Positions 22,542-33,715 of a DNA stretch of 64,000 nucleotides are shown here, piece after piece. How positions within the stretch are numbered: the stretch's first letter is position 1; every line of letters begins with the position of its first letter. The DNA comes from Alisma plantago-aquatica. Taxonomy: Eukaryota > Streptophyta > Magnoliopsida > Alismatales > Alismataceae. Below the pieces are notes generated by a model. It did no database searches. It saw only the letters and a program-made list of their open reading frames with translations, and was not told where the DNA came from. The position numbers and the translations under genes were made by a program. Location of the stretch: positions 1,126,557,744 to 1,126,621,743 of the forward strand of contig OY856412.1 in the NCBI GenBank assembly GCA_963693085.1, given 5' to 3'.

Positions 22542-25500
22542 TGTGACAAAGTGATTTTCTGGCTTAATTATGAGGACAGAATTTCTTTTAAGGTGTGTAG
22601 GATGTGATGGAGTGGACTTTTAGAATCCTAAGTGTCCATTGACATAAGTGAAATCATATGGTTGAGCTATATTGAGAGTTCCAAGCTTTTGACAAAGTAG
22701 GAGTGTTGACGTGAGGTTGACATAATGATTAAGACATCTCTTTTAATGCCTTTTGAGAAATTTAATTGAATGGTCTAATAGATGATTTTGGTCACCAAAT
22801 TTGAGTAGAAGGTAGGTCGAGAGATAAAGAAGTTATTTTTAAAATTTGGTGGCAATCAGATATTCCTAGAGGAAGTTATGGAAGTTTGTTTTTGGTGAAA
22901 TAACATGCATATTGATGTGTGTTGGACCTAAGTTGGTGACCTCTAATCTATGTCACACCCCTTTTGTTTTGGGATGGGTTGTGTGGCCTATTGTGTGCCC
23001 TAGATTTGTGATCTAGTAGCCATGCCTAACAACCTTAAGATGCCACAGATTGGCCTGTGTTGAGCTTTTATCTGGGCAGTAGATTAAGGATATGAGGGTT
23101 GTGTGCCTGTCCCCAACCTCCAGAGGATTGGTAGCAGGATGTGGGGAGGACGAGGCCACATTTTCCTCCACCACTTCACGGATCGTGGGAGTGAGCGAGA
23201 TATTCAATTGGACAGTTGGCTTCGGACTGGGATGAGCTTCCATTTGACCCCTTGGGCGAACTGCCTCACCACTCCAATAGAGAGAACGAGCCCTCCATTG
23301 CCAGTGGCTCTCCAGCACACAGAGCAGATGGTGGATGATATTAGAGGAGGAAGAAAGAAGGCAGCTCATAGGAGGATAAGGAAGGGAAAAGGAAGCTCAG
23401 ACTTGGGGGAGTTAGGCCCCGACCTCATCATGGGTTTCCATGGAGCCTCCCATGGCCGACCAGCTCAAGTTACTAGAGAAGAAGATCGAGCTAGGGGACA
23501 AGTGTGGAGCATTATTCACCACGAGCGATGATGGTAGGCGAGATTGTGGAGGTTATGAGAAGCTTTCTAAAGCCTCTTTTTTTATGAGGTTGAGCAGGGC
23601 CCTTTTTCCCTTTTTGATCTGCCTTGGTAGAAGTTGGGCGGCAGCGCCCTAGTAGAGAATGAGATACATAGGCGAACTCTAGGGGAAAAGTACCTGTCGG
23701 CATCCATAAGACACGGTCGAGGGTGTTGGTATCCGAAGGTCATGGCGAGGAGCTCCCTTGCAGCTCTGATCGCTTGCCAGAGCTGAGCGTCGTGACGGCA
23801 CACACAGAGAACAGGGGAAGCTGATCGCGTGAGAAAGAGAGAAAGAAAGGAGGACCGGGTCAGCGCTTAAACCGGAAGAAAACCGGCCGGCTCAATGCCA
23901 ACCCTGGTGCCATGTGGCAAAACGCCATTGGCCACAAAAAGGTAAATATCCTGAAAACACTTAGTTTTTGTATAAATCATAATAATTAGCTCGACCATCA
24001 GAAAAATACAAACAAAGTACCCAAATTCTCAGAAAAATGATTAGAACACAATAGAATGATAATATCAGGCTTTTGATGCATTAATAATAGTGATATCATG
24101 TAAGATGTATAATGCTTGTTTAATAGATAATAAATATCAAACGATGTTCTAAAATTATGATAACATGTTAGTAAGTCTAAAATCATGTTTATAATGCATA
24201 TGATGTCAGATATGGTCATGGTAATAAATGAAATCATGTAATTTTCTTAATATGGCTAATTAGGGCTAATAACACTAAATAAAATGCAATAAATACATGA
24301 ATGCTCAATAAATGATGAAATTTACATAATACTCTTATATCAGTAACTGGAAGCTAATATGAAACTTTGATATCAGTTAGATGCATAGAATTCATGTTAC
24401 ATGAGGATGACCCTTAATACATATGATGTAACCCTAATACGGTTAATGAATGTGACATAATGTTAAGTATGTTCACATAATAATGTGACACATGAGTATA
24501 TCCAGTTAATGAGCCATAATCTGGAAAGTGACATCAGTAAGATAATTTTAAGATAAGAATTCAAGTAAAAGTGGGAATATCCTAATGAGATAAGCAAACC
24601 CTAATAGGAACACATTTAGGGTTAACATGAGATGTAAGATGATGAGAACCTGATGATAGTATGTGATCTTGTCTTAATCAGGTTTAACAAAGATATAGAT
24701 GGCATGGATATATGTGATTAGGAATTCTATTTGGAAGGTACGCCATTACCTCTTACTTGGCTTATTATACAATATGCTTGTGTTATATGTGTAGTAAAAT
24801 ACTTGGCATATGATATTGGATGAAATGATTGTTCTTGTATGAAATGTTGAATGATTCTCCATACTTATTGCTATGAACACATCAAACATAATATATCTAT
24901 TCCATTATATGAAAGCACTAATTCTCTTTGGTAGCATAGTTCTGGAAAGTGATCATTCTCTTTGGTAACATATCACATTGTAGAATGATCTAACTCTTTG
25001 GTAGTAGATCATAAGGCCTTACATCTCATTCTCTTTGGTAGCAGAGATGATGCATTATTCCCTCAGGTGGCAAATGCATGGATATATAATGGAAAATGTG
25101 CTTAAAATATGTGTTCTCTTTTGCTAATGAATATCTTTGTGCAAGTATATGCTTTTCTTATATTCTTCTATTACTGCCAAGTATATTAGTTTTATCTTCT
25201 TGCCAAGATATGATGAGAGATATATAAAAGACACGTAGGCGTACTCAGTACAATATTCTTGAATATTATGCTGATGTGTACCGCATGTAATCTTTTGTTT
25301 AGGTTGTGGATATGCTCTTGAAGATCCAGGATAGTGAGAGTCATGTGGCGAGATGATGTACAAGTGGACCTGTTGTCTTAAGATCATGTAGTTTAGTGGT
25401 AGTACATGTATATGTATAAGTTTGTTGTGCAATATGTAATATCAAATGTTGTAACAATTCATGTTGTAATTATATGTTGAATGGTGAACATGTGTGTATG

Positions 25501-25671
25501 GTTTTATTATTGTTAATGTACATATGCTAATGATTGTTTCCTTCTGACTCCCTTGGTTTTCTCTTTCTTAGCCTAGTGTGTGGTGTTTAAATTGGGATTT
25601 TCACTGAGGTGAGGGTTTCAATTTGGACGTCACACATCAGATTAAGTTTTAGAAAAACCGGGGATGTCACA
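22542..25671 (+). repeat. 3' LTR of nested gypsy element (3,130 bp, with extra 1,083 bp)
   Basis: It is colinear with the 5' LTR except for 24,062-25,144, which has no counterpart. The GC-rich block is at about 23,090-23,945 and the TATA box at 25,221-25,229. It ends GATGTCACA at the target duplication. Confidence 0.92.
24062..25144 (+). repeat. 1,083-bp LTR segment absent from the partner LTR
   Basis: No duplication or terminal repeat flanks it, so it is better explained as a deletion from the 5' LTR than as an insertion here. Its right part (about 24,900-25,080) has four to five copies of a TTCTCTTTGGTAGCA motif spaced ~40-55 bp apart. The rest is AT-rich and non-coding. Confidence 0.75.
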
Positions 25672-25941
25672 ACTAACTACAAAATGATATATAAGCATGT
25701 GAATCACAACAAGAACGTGACAACTTACAAGAAAAACATCATATGTGGGTAAATTGCATAAAAGTCCAAAACGTGCACAAATTTGCATAAATTGCTCCAA
25801 CAGTGTCCAAACTAGACCAAACCTTAAACATAGCTTAATTAACTAATATAAAAGCATAAGAAAATTTTTAATAAGGAATATAAGTACCTATTTAAAATAA
25901 TCAAGCATGATTAGGAATTAAGATATGCTAGGGGTCTTACA

Positions 25942-27426
25942 ACCATAAACCCCTAATAGGGATTTCACCCCCAAAATTTGAAGTAAACAAGGATGGTTAC
26001 CTCTCATGCATATCATCTTCTAAAATACCCCAAGGTTTTTCCATCTCATGGTGATTTCACAAAATATCCACTAAATATATGACCTTCCTCCTCAACCTAT
26101 GGGATATGGGCCCATGACACTTCTGTTGCTCCACTCTGATTTGATGTACTACGTCATGATGTCACCTATCTATACACCTTGTCCCACTATCATTATCTAT
26201 ATTATCATAGAATAATTCTTCTTCTCATTCTCAAAACGTCACTAGAGCACCTCAAGATCTGACTCTCTCTAGGGGAAAGAAACATTAGGAACTCATGTGA
26301 ATGTCTCCAACTCACATATCATTGGTCCACCCTGGATACTAGAACTCAGAACTTGATATCAACTACATGTGTCAAGAAAATCTCACATTCTTGTCTTATC
26401 AGATTCTCTACCATCAAAGTTGGCACCCAACTGTTGGAAGGATCCTGCTAAATTCCTAGAAAACTCAAAAGGTATCCCTATCACAAAAATCACAATCCTA
26501 GAACTAATAGTCCAAAACAGCCACATGTTACACCAAGATATCCATCACTATGATTACATTGAATCCTCGCATACCAAGTGGCATGAATGTAGCATCTTGA
26601 GAAGAAAGAGAACAAGTGTAAAGGTATACCTCTCACAAAATAGTGATCCATCCCAAGAGTTTCTGAGAAAGGGTTTGTCGGTCCTACCGTTAGCAAACAT
26701 GTTACAACTTTTTATGTTTTATTTACTTTTTCTCTTGGATTCCTTGCTAGATGCGAACGAATTATCATGATTAGCATACCTCATTACTCTTTCATGTTAG
26801 TCATTTATCATATGAAAATGTATCTTCTCATTTATCATGTTTTTTATTCACTCCTTTAGAGGTAGTTCATCACGTTCCTCATTCTTATACATTCAACATG
26901 GATCATTCCCTTTAATTTTGTTTATATATCATGGTAATTTTACATAAGCATCTTTTCACACATTGGGATGGGTTTGAGATTAACACAAGTTCCTCCTTTT
27001 TCATCCATCTCTATCCACTTTTAATATCTCATATCTCGATTAGCATTGGAGTTCTCATATTCTTATATGAATTTTACACCTTAGGTTATAACACTAACAC
27101 AGATTCATTTTTTTATTCCATTATTTTCTAGAATCATAGTTTTGGGAACTCCTTAGCTTATTTTCATTGGTATTTAAGCTTGATGGTGTCATATCTCTTT
27201 CACACGATAAAGGGTTGAAGAGACTCCACCAAAGATCCACTTTCAGCTGAAAGATCACCTCAAAAGAAGAAGACACCATGGTCAAAGATTGATCAAGAAA
27301 AGAGGGCAAGAAGCTCTTAGTTGAACCAAAAGAAAGAGAGAATAAGTCCTTCTCACACTAGAGTCTACCTCATCAAAAAATAGTCTATGACCTTTGTGAT
27401 GAGGGTTTCACTCCTCAAGAACCAAA
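25942..27426 (-). other. Remaining internal region of the Tekay-like element
   Basis: This is 1,485 bp between the two LTRs. At its left end the minus strand has the chromodomain relic followed by TTTTGGGGGTGAAATCCC and AGGGG, the conserved 3' end of chromovirus internal regions. At the right end the minus strand begins TTTGGTTCTTGAGGAGTG, where a PBS should be. It shares TTTGGT but does not match TGGTATCAGAGC well. The middle holds short frames on both strands (133 residues at 26,369-26,770 plus) with no domain I recognise. Confidence 0.65.
25985..26103 (-). pseudogene. Chromodomain relic of Tekay-like integrase
   Basis: On the minus strand the sequence reads RLRRKVIYLVDIL, stop, NHHEMEKPWGILEDDMHER, stop, PSLF and NFGGEI. 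Chromovirus integrases end in a chromodomain with the pattern RxKxIxLVKVxWxHHxxEEATWExExDMRERYPxLF, so order, spacing and most signature positions match. The two stops fall at the Trp codon (TGG to TGA or TAG type) and at the Tyr codon. The domain normally steers integration to marked chromatin. Here it is a non-functional fossil used to assign the lineage and strand. Confidence 0.8.
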
Positions 27427-29809
27427 TGTGACAACCCGTCACACAAAGAGAGATTACTCAAAACCTAAACATGATCAACTACTGATAAAACACATCACTA
27501 AAAAGAGGTTTAATTCAAACTGATTGAATTTTCACATTTTTTCTTAACAACATTTGCATAAAAGACCACCATCTCAGATTGTTTCATAGCTCATACCAAA
27601 AATCTCTTACAAAGACTTTGTGTCCTTAGCCACAACATCAGAATACTAACAAAGCTTGAGTCGATAAAACACTATATTCGAAACATTCCCACTTGGAATT
27701 GAGAGTACAGGGATGACTCTAGGACATACTAGACGTCTAAACAACTATCCATCTATGATCCATCACATCAGCTCCTCCTCGGTACCATGGGTCTAGTACT
27801 ACTGTTGATGATCGCCTAAAAAGATTGTGGTGACCCGCGGGTGAGACCCATGTCCCATCGAGAGATACAACTCACAACAACACTTATTTATTACAAGAGG
27901 TTATGTTATTAAATAGGTTAAGTAGACTAAGCAGATTAAGCATATAGACAGATTAAGCAACATAATGGAATTATCAAACATAGTGGCTTTATTAAAAGAA
28001 ATTCTAATTAGAGTCTTCGAAGATAGCACAATTCTCAATTACCAGATGTAGATATTATCACAAACATGCCCATTATCATGAGCCTTAATATCATCATAAA
28101 TATTGATAGCCACATGTGCATATTTGAAAAGTAGGAGCATGTCTACATTCACAAATAAAACTAACAACATAAGCATATCTAACAGTATACCACATCAAGC
28201 AACATTGGCATATCCAATAGGATAATCAAATCTAACAACAAAAGCATGTCGAATAGTGTAAGGCATGTCTAATAGAATAGTTGTAACACCCCTCCTTATG
28301 ATATTCAACATAACTCAGCGGAAGCTTTCATCTTTGAGGGGGATATCACATTTATGAAATCATAGCAAATAAACACATAATTCACCATTGAGATTCATAC
28401 ATTGTTCTTTTGAAAATGGAATACTAAATGAGTTTTATGATACGTTTAAACATTACTAAACATAGAAAAACTAAAACATGTTTACGTAATTGGATCGCCT
28501 AGTATGGATGGCACCCCACCAGTTAGCTCTTAAAGGACTTCTAGTCCTTGCTTGCTCTTCTTGAGTCCGTAGTTGCTCCAATTTCTAGGGACATCACATA
28601 TCCATCTATGCAAGGGGAAAAGCAACACATCAATTAACGGTACTGGCACATTATAACATAAGCAAAATAAAGGATACTTGACATGTAAGAAAAATTTGAC
28701 ATGAATTGACTATAAGAATTATTGAATAGCATTCTTGAATCATTATTAACATGAAGAATTGAATAGTAATTGTATGCATTCCTCTATAACGCCCCATTAG
28801 GAGCTCATGATTTCTAGGAAAGCCCTTGATTGCTAGGAAAGCCCTTGATTGCTAGGAAATCCCTTAACAAACCCTTGAGATACATGATTTCGGAGCATAT
28901 AAAAACTAGTTCAATTCCATTTAACTTGATTATTAACATAACATTAACATTAACATAATCATGGTTCTTGAACTTAACATGATGGAATGACTCCCTCTTA
29001 ACATGATGTCTTAACATGATGAGATTTCTCCCTCTTGATCATCAACATGAATTTCATGAGTCCTTAATCATAATGAACATTTTAATCATAGGACATAACA
29101 TATAGCAGTCATCAAGCAATAAAATAGTGATCATGATTAAAACATTAAATTTGCAATGATAATGCCTACTTGTACTTAACATGTAATCAACCATAAATAC
29201 TAGTGCTCAGTAGCATGACCCGTTTACCTTATAGCAATGTAGATCCTAAGATAGTCTTCCTGAACCTTGAGTCAAATCTAGGTCAAATCTCCCCTTGACT
29301 TGATTAGGCTCTATACACATGTACATGTTTATTAAACATCATAATTCAATACATTGTATTGATCCTAGATTGAATTAGGGTGAATTAGGATTGAATGCAT
29401 TAGGGTTAGGCTCATTGATCAACATCATTAACTTAGGGAAACTAGACTGATTTAGATCATAATAATTACATAATTAGGGTTTCATAATTCCAATTAGGGT
29501 TTCTAATCAAAATTGGAGTCAGGACTTGAAAGAAATAAGATTGAATTCCTCTAAAAAAACCCTTTCCAACAACTATTTATTTGTATTTTTCTGAACATCC
29601 TATGATTTATAATGAATATTATAAAATTGACCAATCGGGGTGCAAGAAACATTATGTGTGACATCATTTAAATCAGAGATAATTTCTATGTAAATGAGCT
29701 GTGAAAAAATCAAGGAAACCATGGTACGCATGACACATAGATTGAACATGCGGCAGTAGATTTGTCATTAGGTCGTAAATCAAATTTGCTTGTTTGAGAA
29801 ATAAAATCA

Positions 29810-30660
29810 ATGGTGAAAAGGCTAGATTGCACTTGCAACCTTAATTACTTGATTGCTAGTTCAGGGTCACCCGGGTCCTTACACGACAATAGTTCTTCCT
29901 CCCCATGGTCATGGCATGAGGTGCTCCACTGGAGGTACTTCCTCCAATCAGAACATGAACATGGGAAATCCTTCTTGCGAACTAAGATCGTCAACTAGTA
30001 GCTCGTCACTTGACGAAACCAAAGAAGTAAGCAGTGAAGGATAGGGATTTTTGTGTCAAAAATTTTCACCGAAAAGCTAAGAGATATAGGGGAACTAAAT
30101 CATGGCTTGTTATCGCTGAAACTCACCCAAAAACCATGCCCTTAAGGCTCTGGAATCATTATGAGGTCGAATAGAGCGAGGCGATAGGGTTTCCAGGATG
30201 AGGGGCTCACGAATGGACCACGGTGGTGAGCACCAACGAGGGTCAGTGTGTGTGTCTATAGGAGACAACATTTTGAGAAGTCATATGGTGGATTACTTAT
30301 ACGAAAAAGAAGGAAGGAGGTCAAAGATGATCACCATGTTCTTAATTAGGTTGGGTTGGTCAGAGTTGTCAGGGAAAAGCTTGGGTCACCGGAGAGGAAG
30401 GAGAAGCGAGTCCTTGAGCTTGGAGGCATGAGTGGGGGAATTGGATGTGGAAGACCAACCAAAATGAGCTAAGGTTCAATTTCATCTGATAATATAGATG
30501 TGATAAGGGTCAAAGTACCCTCTGCAACTCGGCGGCGTGAGCCATGGAAAACCCTGATTTGGGTATTTCTTTATTTGATCACAAGGGAGGGTGAGTGATA
30601 GCTATATTGTTCCGCAAAGGTCTCATTAAGTCATTGGAAGAGAGATCTCTATGAGATATT
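29810..30660. other. GC-richer stretch within the putative solo LTR
   Basis: Several short frames on the plus strand (up to 77 residues) overlap in different frames with no recognisable family. On the minus strand it lies between the AT-rich LTR start and end, as GC-rich promoter-proximal blocks often do in long chromovirus LTRs. Confidence 0.4.
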
Positions 30661-32260
30661 GAGAGGAGAGAGAAAGAGATCATGGAAGAAAATGCTTAGA
30701 ATAGGTTTCTAACTCAATAAGTAACTGAGGAAGGAGACAATGATCTGACCGTTTAAATCTTGGGTCATAAAATGTGGACCGTTGGATGGTCTGTGAGAAA
30801 TGGTAATAACATAATGTAATGTGTGACAACGCATAAATCTCAGACTTTAGGTTTAATACATTGGATTCTGATGGAGCCTCCACTTGCATGGAGTTGCGTG
30901 CACCACTAAAAATCCCAGAGATAGTAAGTCTCTAAGTTTAACCTTGTGTGTGTTATAATAAGATCTCCACCCATGTATGTTAAGGTATGTGGAAGTCTTA
31001 TCGTAGTACAGTTGAGGGTCGAATCCACGAGACAACGGTCTTGTTAAGGATTTAACAAGATGAAAAACGTTATAATTCTATTTATCTACTTAAGAGTTGA
31101 TATTTAAATTGAAGAGTTGGGTTGATGATTAAACTAAAATACAAAAGTAAATTAAATGGCAGGAAAGTAAAGTTAAGGCTGTAAACAATATTTGGAAACC
31201 ACTAGGATGTGATCAAGTGTCACCACCACTACACATGGATCATAACATGCATCATAATAACATGGCTTGCAGAAAGGGGGTCCAATCAGTTAGTATCTTT
31301 GTAGACTTAGCTTTCTTTTGAATAGATAACTATGAGAAACGTGGAAGTATTGCAATGCCAGCCATCCCCGAATGAATGGTCACTTACTTTTCATTACTTC
31401 CTTTGCAAAGTGTGTTTCTCGACCTATAAAAGTTATACTTCCATACATTAACTGATTCCATTTCATAGTATGAAGGTACAACGATGGAGGTGAGTTTACT
31501 CCACTCTTTGGAAAGTGTTCCTAGATACCGAAATAGATATATGGTGACTACATACATCAAGAACCAACATACAATCGATAATCAAATCTAAAAGAAGAAA
31601 CATAGACAATTCACACTAATAGATAATAGGTAGCATAGGTTGGTGATTAAGAAACTAGTATTCATTAAACGATTGATGTTGAACTGAAAAGATAGTGTTT
31701 ATCTATTGCAAACTCATGAATTACAATGCATGAAATGAAAATATGGGTAGCGGGGCTATTCCTCGCACCCTAGTGTATGGGACTACTCACTCATGGCAAG
31801 AACAAAGAAGGAGACAGGAGAAGAGAAGGAAGCATCATCTCCACATAGAAGGGAGGAAGGTTGACCCCTTGGAGTAGAGAACAACTATCTTCACACTACG
31901 TGGTTGCTTTGGTGATGAATCCTTCACTCCCCACCTTCTGTGTCGAAGAGAGAGAAAGTAGACTTATGGATGGAGTGTGGATCTTAGATCGGATTCCTTG
32001 GGGTGAAGTATGAAGGAAGAAATAACTCTAGAACAATTGAGGCAGCCTTTGGGTGTTTAAGATTCTCTGCTGAATGAGGACCCCTTCGTTCCTATTTATA
32101 GGCCTCGAGGAGATCTTAAACGATCTTGAGTTATTTGGATCCTCATGGTTTGGAGACTGTTTGGAATATAAGATATTCATTGCATATTGACCGTGGAGGT
32201 GGTTATGATAGTCATCCTGCATCAAAAACTAAACATAGAAGTTACAGTCATTTGAAAGAG

Positions 32261-32668
32261 GTTCCATACGGTCTTGGGACCGTTTGGACTTCATACGGTC
32301 TTGGGTCCATTTGGGTTCCATACGGTCTTGGGACCGTTTGGGTTCATACGGTCATGGGACCATTTGGGTTCCATACGTTCTTGGGACTATTTGGCTTCAT
32401 ACGTTCATGGGACCGTTTGGCTTTCATTTGATCTTGGGACCGGTTGGCCTTCATACGGTCTTGGGACCGGTTGGCCTTCATAGGGTCTTTGGACCGTTTG
32501 GCCTTCATACAGCCTTAGGACCGTTTGGGCCCTCACAGTCTTGGGATTGTTTGGGTCCTCACGGTCTTGGGACAGTTTGGGTCTTTAACGGTTTGGAGAC
32601 CATTTGAGTTCTTCACGATTTGGAAATCATTTGGGGTTCTTCACGGTCTTGGGACCGGCTGAGTTCTT
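32261..32668. repeat. 27-bp minisatellite, about 15 units, with hairpin core
   Basis: Units of 26-28 bp follow the consensus TCATACGGTCTTGGGACCG then TTTGGGT. Each contains the inverted repeat GGTC-TTGG-GACC. Because the unit is near nine codons long and has few stops, all three plus frames remain open as Trp/Gly/Leu-rich repeats (for example 32,284-32,607). This is a consequence of the repeat, not evidence of a protein. Diverged units continue at the edges. Confidence 0.93.
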
Positions 32669-33411
32669 TTGCAATTTTTTTTGTGTTTTTTTAAAAGAAG
32701 AAAGGGGAAAATATCAATTTATTGGTATATTCACAATAAAGTAGAAAGGTAATTATTCTATCTAATTTATCTAAGAAAGAGTATGGAAAACTAAGAAAAA
32801 ACTAGTATGATAACATCACAAAATGGGAGGTTATCAGATTCATGAAATTAAAATCAAATCCTTAGTCAAACTATATTCAAATGAGTTATAATTCATTTGG
32901 AGGGTCAAACGTGGGTTAAATGAGTTCAACTTTGAACCATAGGCAAATTACAAGGTCTATAATATTCCTATGAAGTTATATTTCATTTTTGTACACATTA
33001 TGGTCCATAACTCCTATATTGTATATAAATCTTAATATTAATGCATTTAAAGGCAATATAATTTGAAAAGGCTCCTATTATATAATTCTTGAGTCACAAT
33101 TTTGAGTTATACATTATTCACTCATTATAGAGTCACATGATCATATCTTTATCCTATATTTGAGCTTTATTTCCATCTTGGAGGAGAGAGAAAATGAAAG
33201 AGATTAATATGAGTTAATGGATATACATAATTCATATTCGAAAATGAAATATGATGTTGGGTCTTATTTTAAGTTTACTTATCCCATTTTCGTATAAGGG
33301 AAACCATTATAGGTATTTTGCATTAAAACCCGTCAACTATTATCATTTAGGAGGAAATGCATTTCAAGTTTTAAATTGGCTATAAAAAATGGGATGTGAC
33401 AATAGCACTAC

Positions 33412-33715
33412 TGACAACATAAGTATCTCTAACAATATAAGTATTTCTAACAATATAAGCATTTGTAACAATATAAGAATTTGTAACAATATAAGCATCT
33501 CTAATAAAATAAGCATATCTAACAATATAAGAATATCTAACAATATAACATGTAATCATACCTACATCATAAGTAGATCTAACAACATAAGCATAACTAT
33601 TGGCATGAGCATGATTAGTAGTATGGTCATTGCTAAATATAGGCATGAGTAACATCATAAGAACTTCTAATAATATAAGCATAGACAACACTATAAGCAT
33701 GTTTACAGCATAAGC
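33412..33715. repeat. 18-bp tandem repeat array (right Tekay-like LTR)
   Basis: Units like TAACAATATAAGCATCTC match the array in the left LTR at about 14,248. It begins just after the solo-LTR insertion, which therefore landed at the edge of the array. Confidence 0.85.

Larger units (their letters stand above)
18290..25671 (+). mobile_element. Non-autonomous gypsy-type LTR retrotransposon nested in the Tekay-like LTR
   Basis: A complete element is flanked by a perfect 5-bp duplication ACTAA (18,285-18,289 and 25,672-25,676). The 5' LTR is 18,290-20,336 and the 3' LTR 22,542-25,671, both TGTGAC...GTCACA. The PBS TGGTATCAGAGC is at 20,339. The internal region is 2.2 kb with no gag-pol resemblance. 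Just before the 3' LTR, CAAGGATGAAAGTTCTTTTAA resembles the conserved 3' end of chromovirus internal regions. LTR copies differ by only a few percent where I compared them, so this insertion is younger than its host element. It would need enzymes from an autonomous relative. Confidence 0.9.
13360..25941 (-). repeat. Tekay-like LTR (3' LTR in element orientation), split
   Basis: LTR sequence occupies 13,360-18,289 and 25,677-25,941, about 5.2 kb. Homology to the right LTR is recognisable throughout, for example CACAAAG.GAGATTACTC near the start, ATTGGTATC / TGTGTCATC near 16,310 and 35,450, and the ATAAAAGTC.AAA.TGTGCAC block near 25,760 and 37,503. The divergence is visibly greater than between the LTRs of the element nested within it. 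The interruption at 18,290 is the second gypsy element. It contains an 18-bp tandem array and a (GA)n tract. Confidence 0.85.
28282..33401 (-). mobile_element. Putative ~5.1-kb solo LTR nested in the Tekay-like LTR
   Basis: This insertion is present only in the right LTR. On the minus strand it begins TGTCACATCCCATTTTTTA and ends GGGGTGTTACA, typical TG...CA chromovirus LTR ends with short inverted termini. Flanks are ATAGT (28,277-28,281) and ATAGC (33,402-33,406), a 4/5 target duplication. No second LTR, PBS or coding domain is visible inside, so a solo LTR left by LTR-LTR recombination is the simplest reading. 30,860-32,700 has a different character: a GAGGGTCGAATCCACGAGAC segment at about 31,013, then a minisatellite. 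It could be a further nested fragment. Confidence 0.65.

Noticed and set aside
26369..26770. 133-residue plus-strand protein
   Set aside because: It lies in the internal region of a minus-strand gypsy element and lacks any recognised domain. A chance frame in decayed sequence is more likely.
32126..32607. Repeat protein encoded by the overlapping 69-107-residue frames
   Set aside because: All three plus frames stay open because the 27-bp unit has few stops. No start context or family is seen, and the frames lie inside a putative LTR.
32261..32668. CRISPR-like array
   Set aside because: Units are contiguous and diverge gradually with no unique spacers. It is a plant LTR minisatellite.
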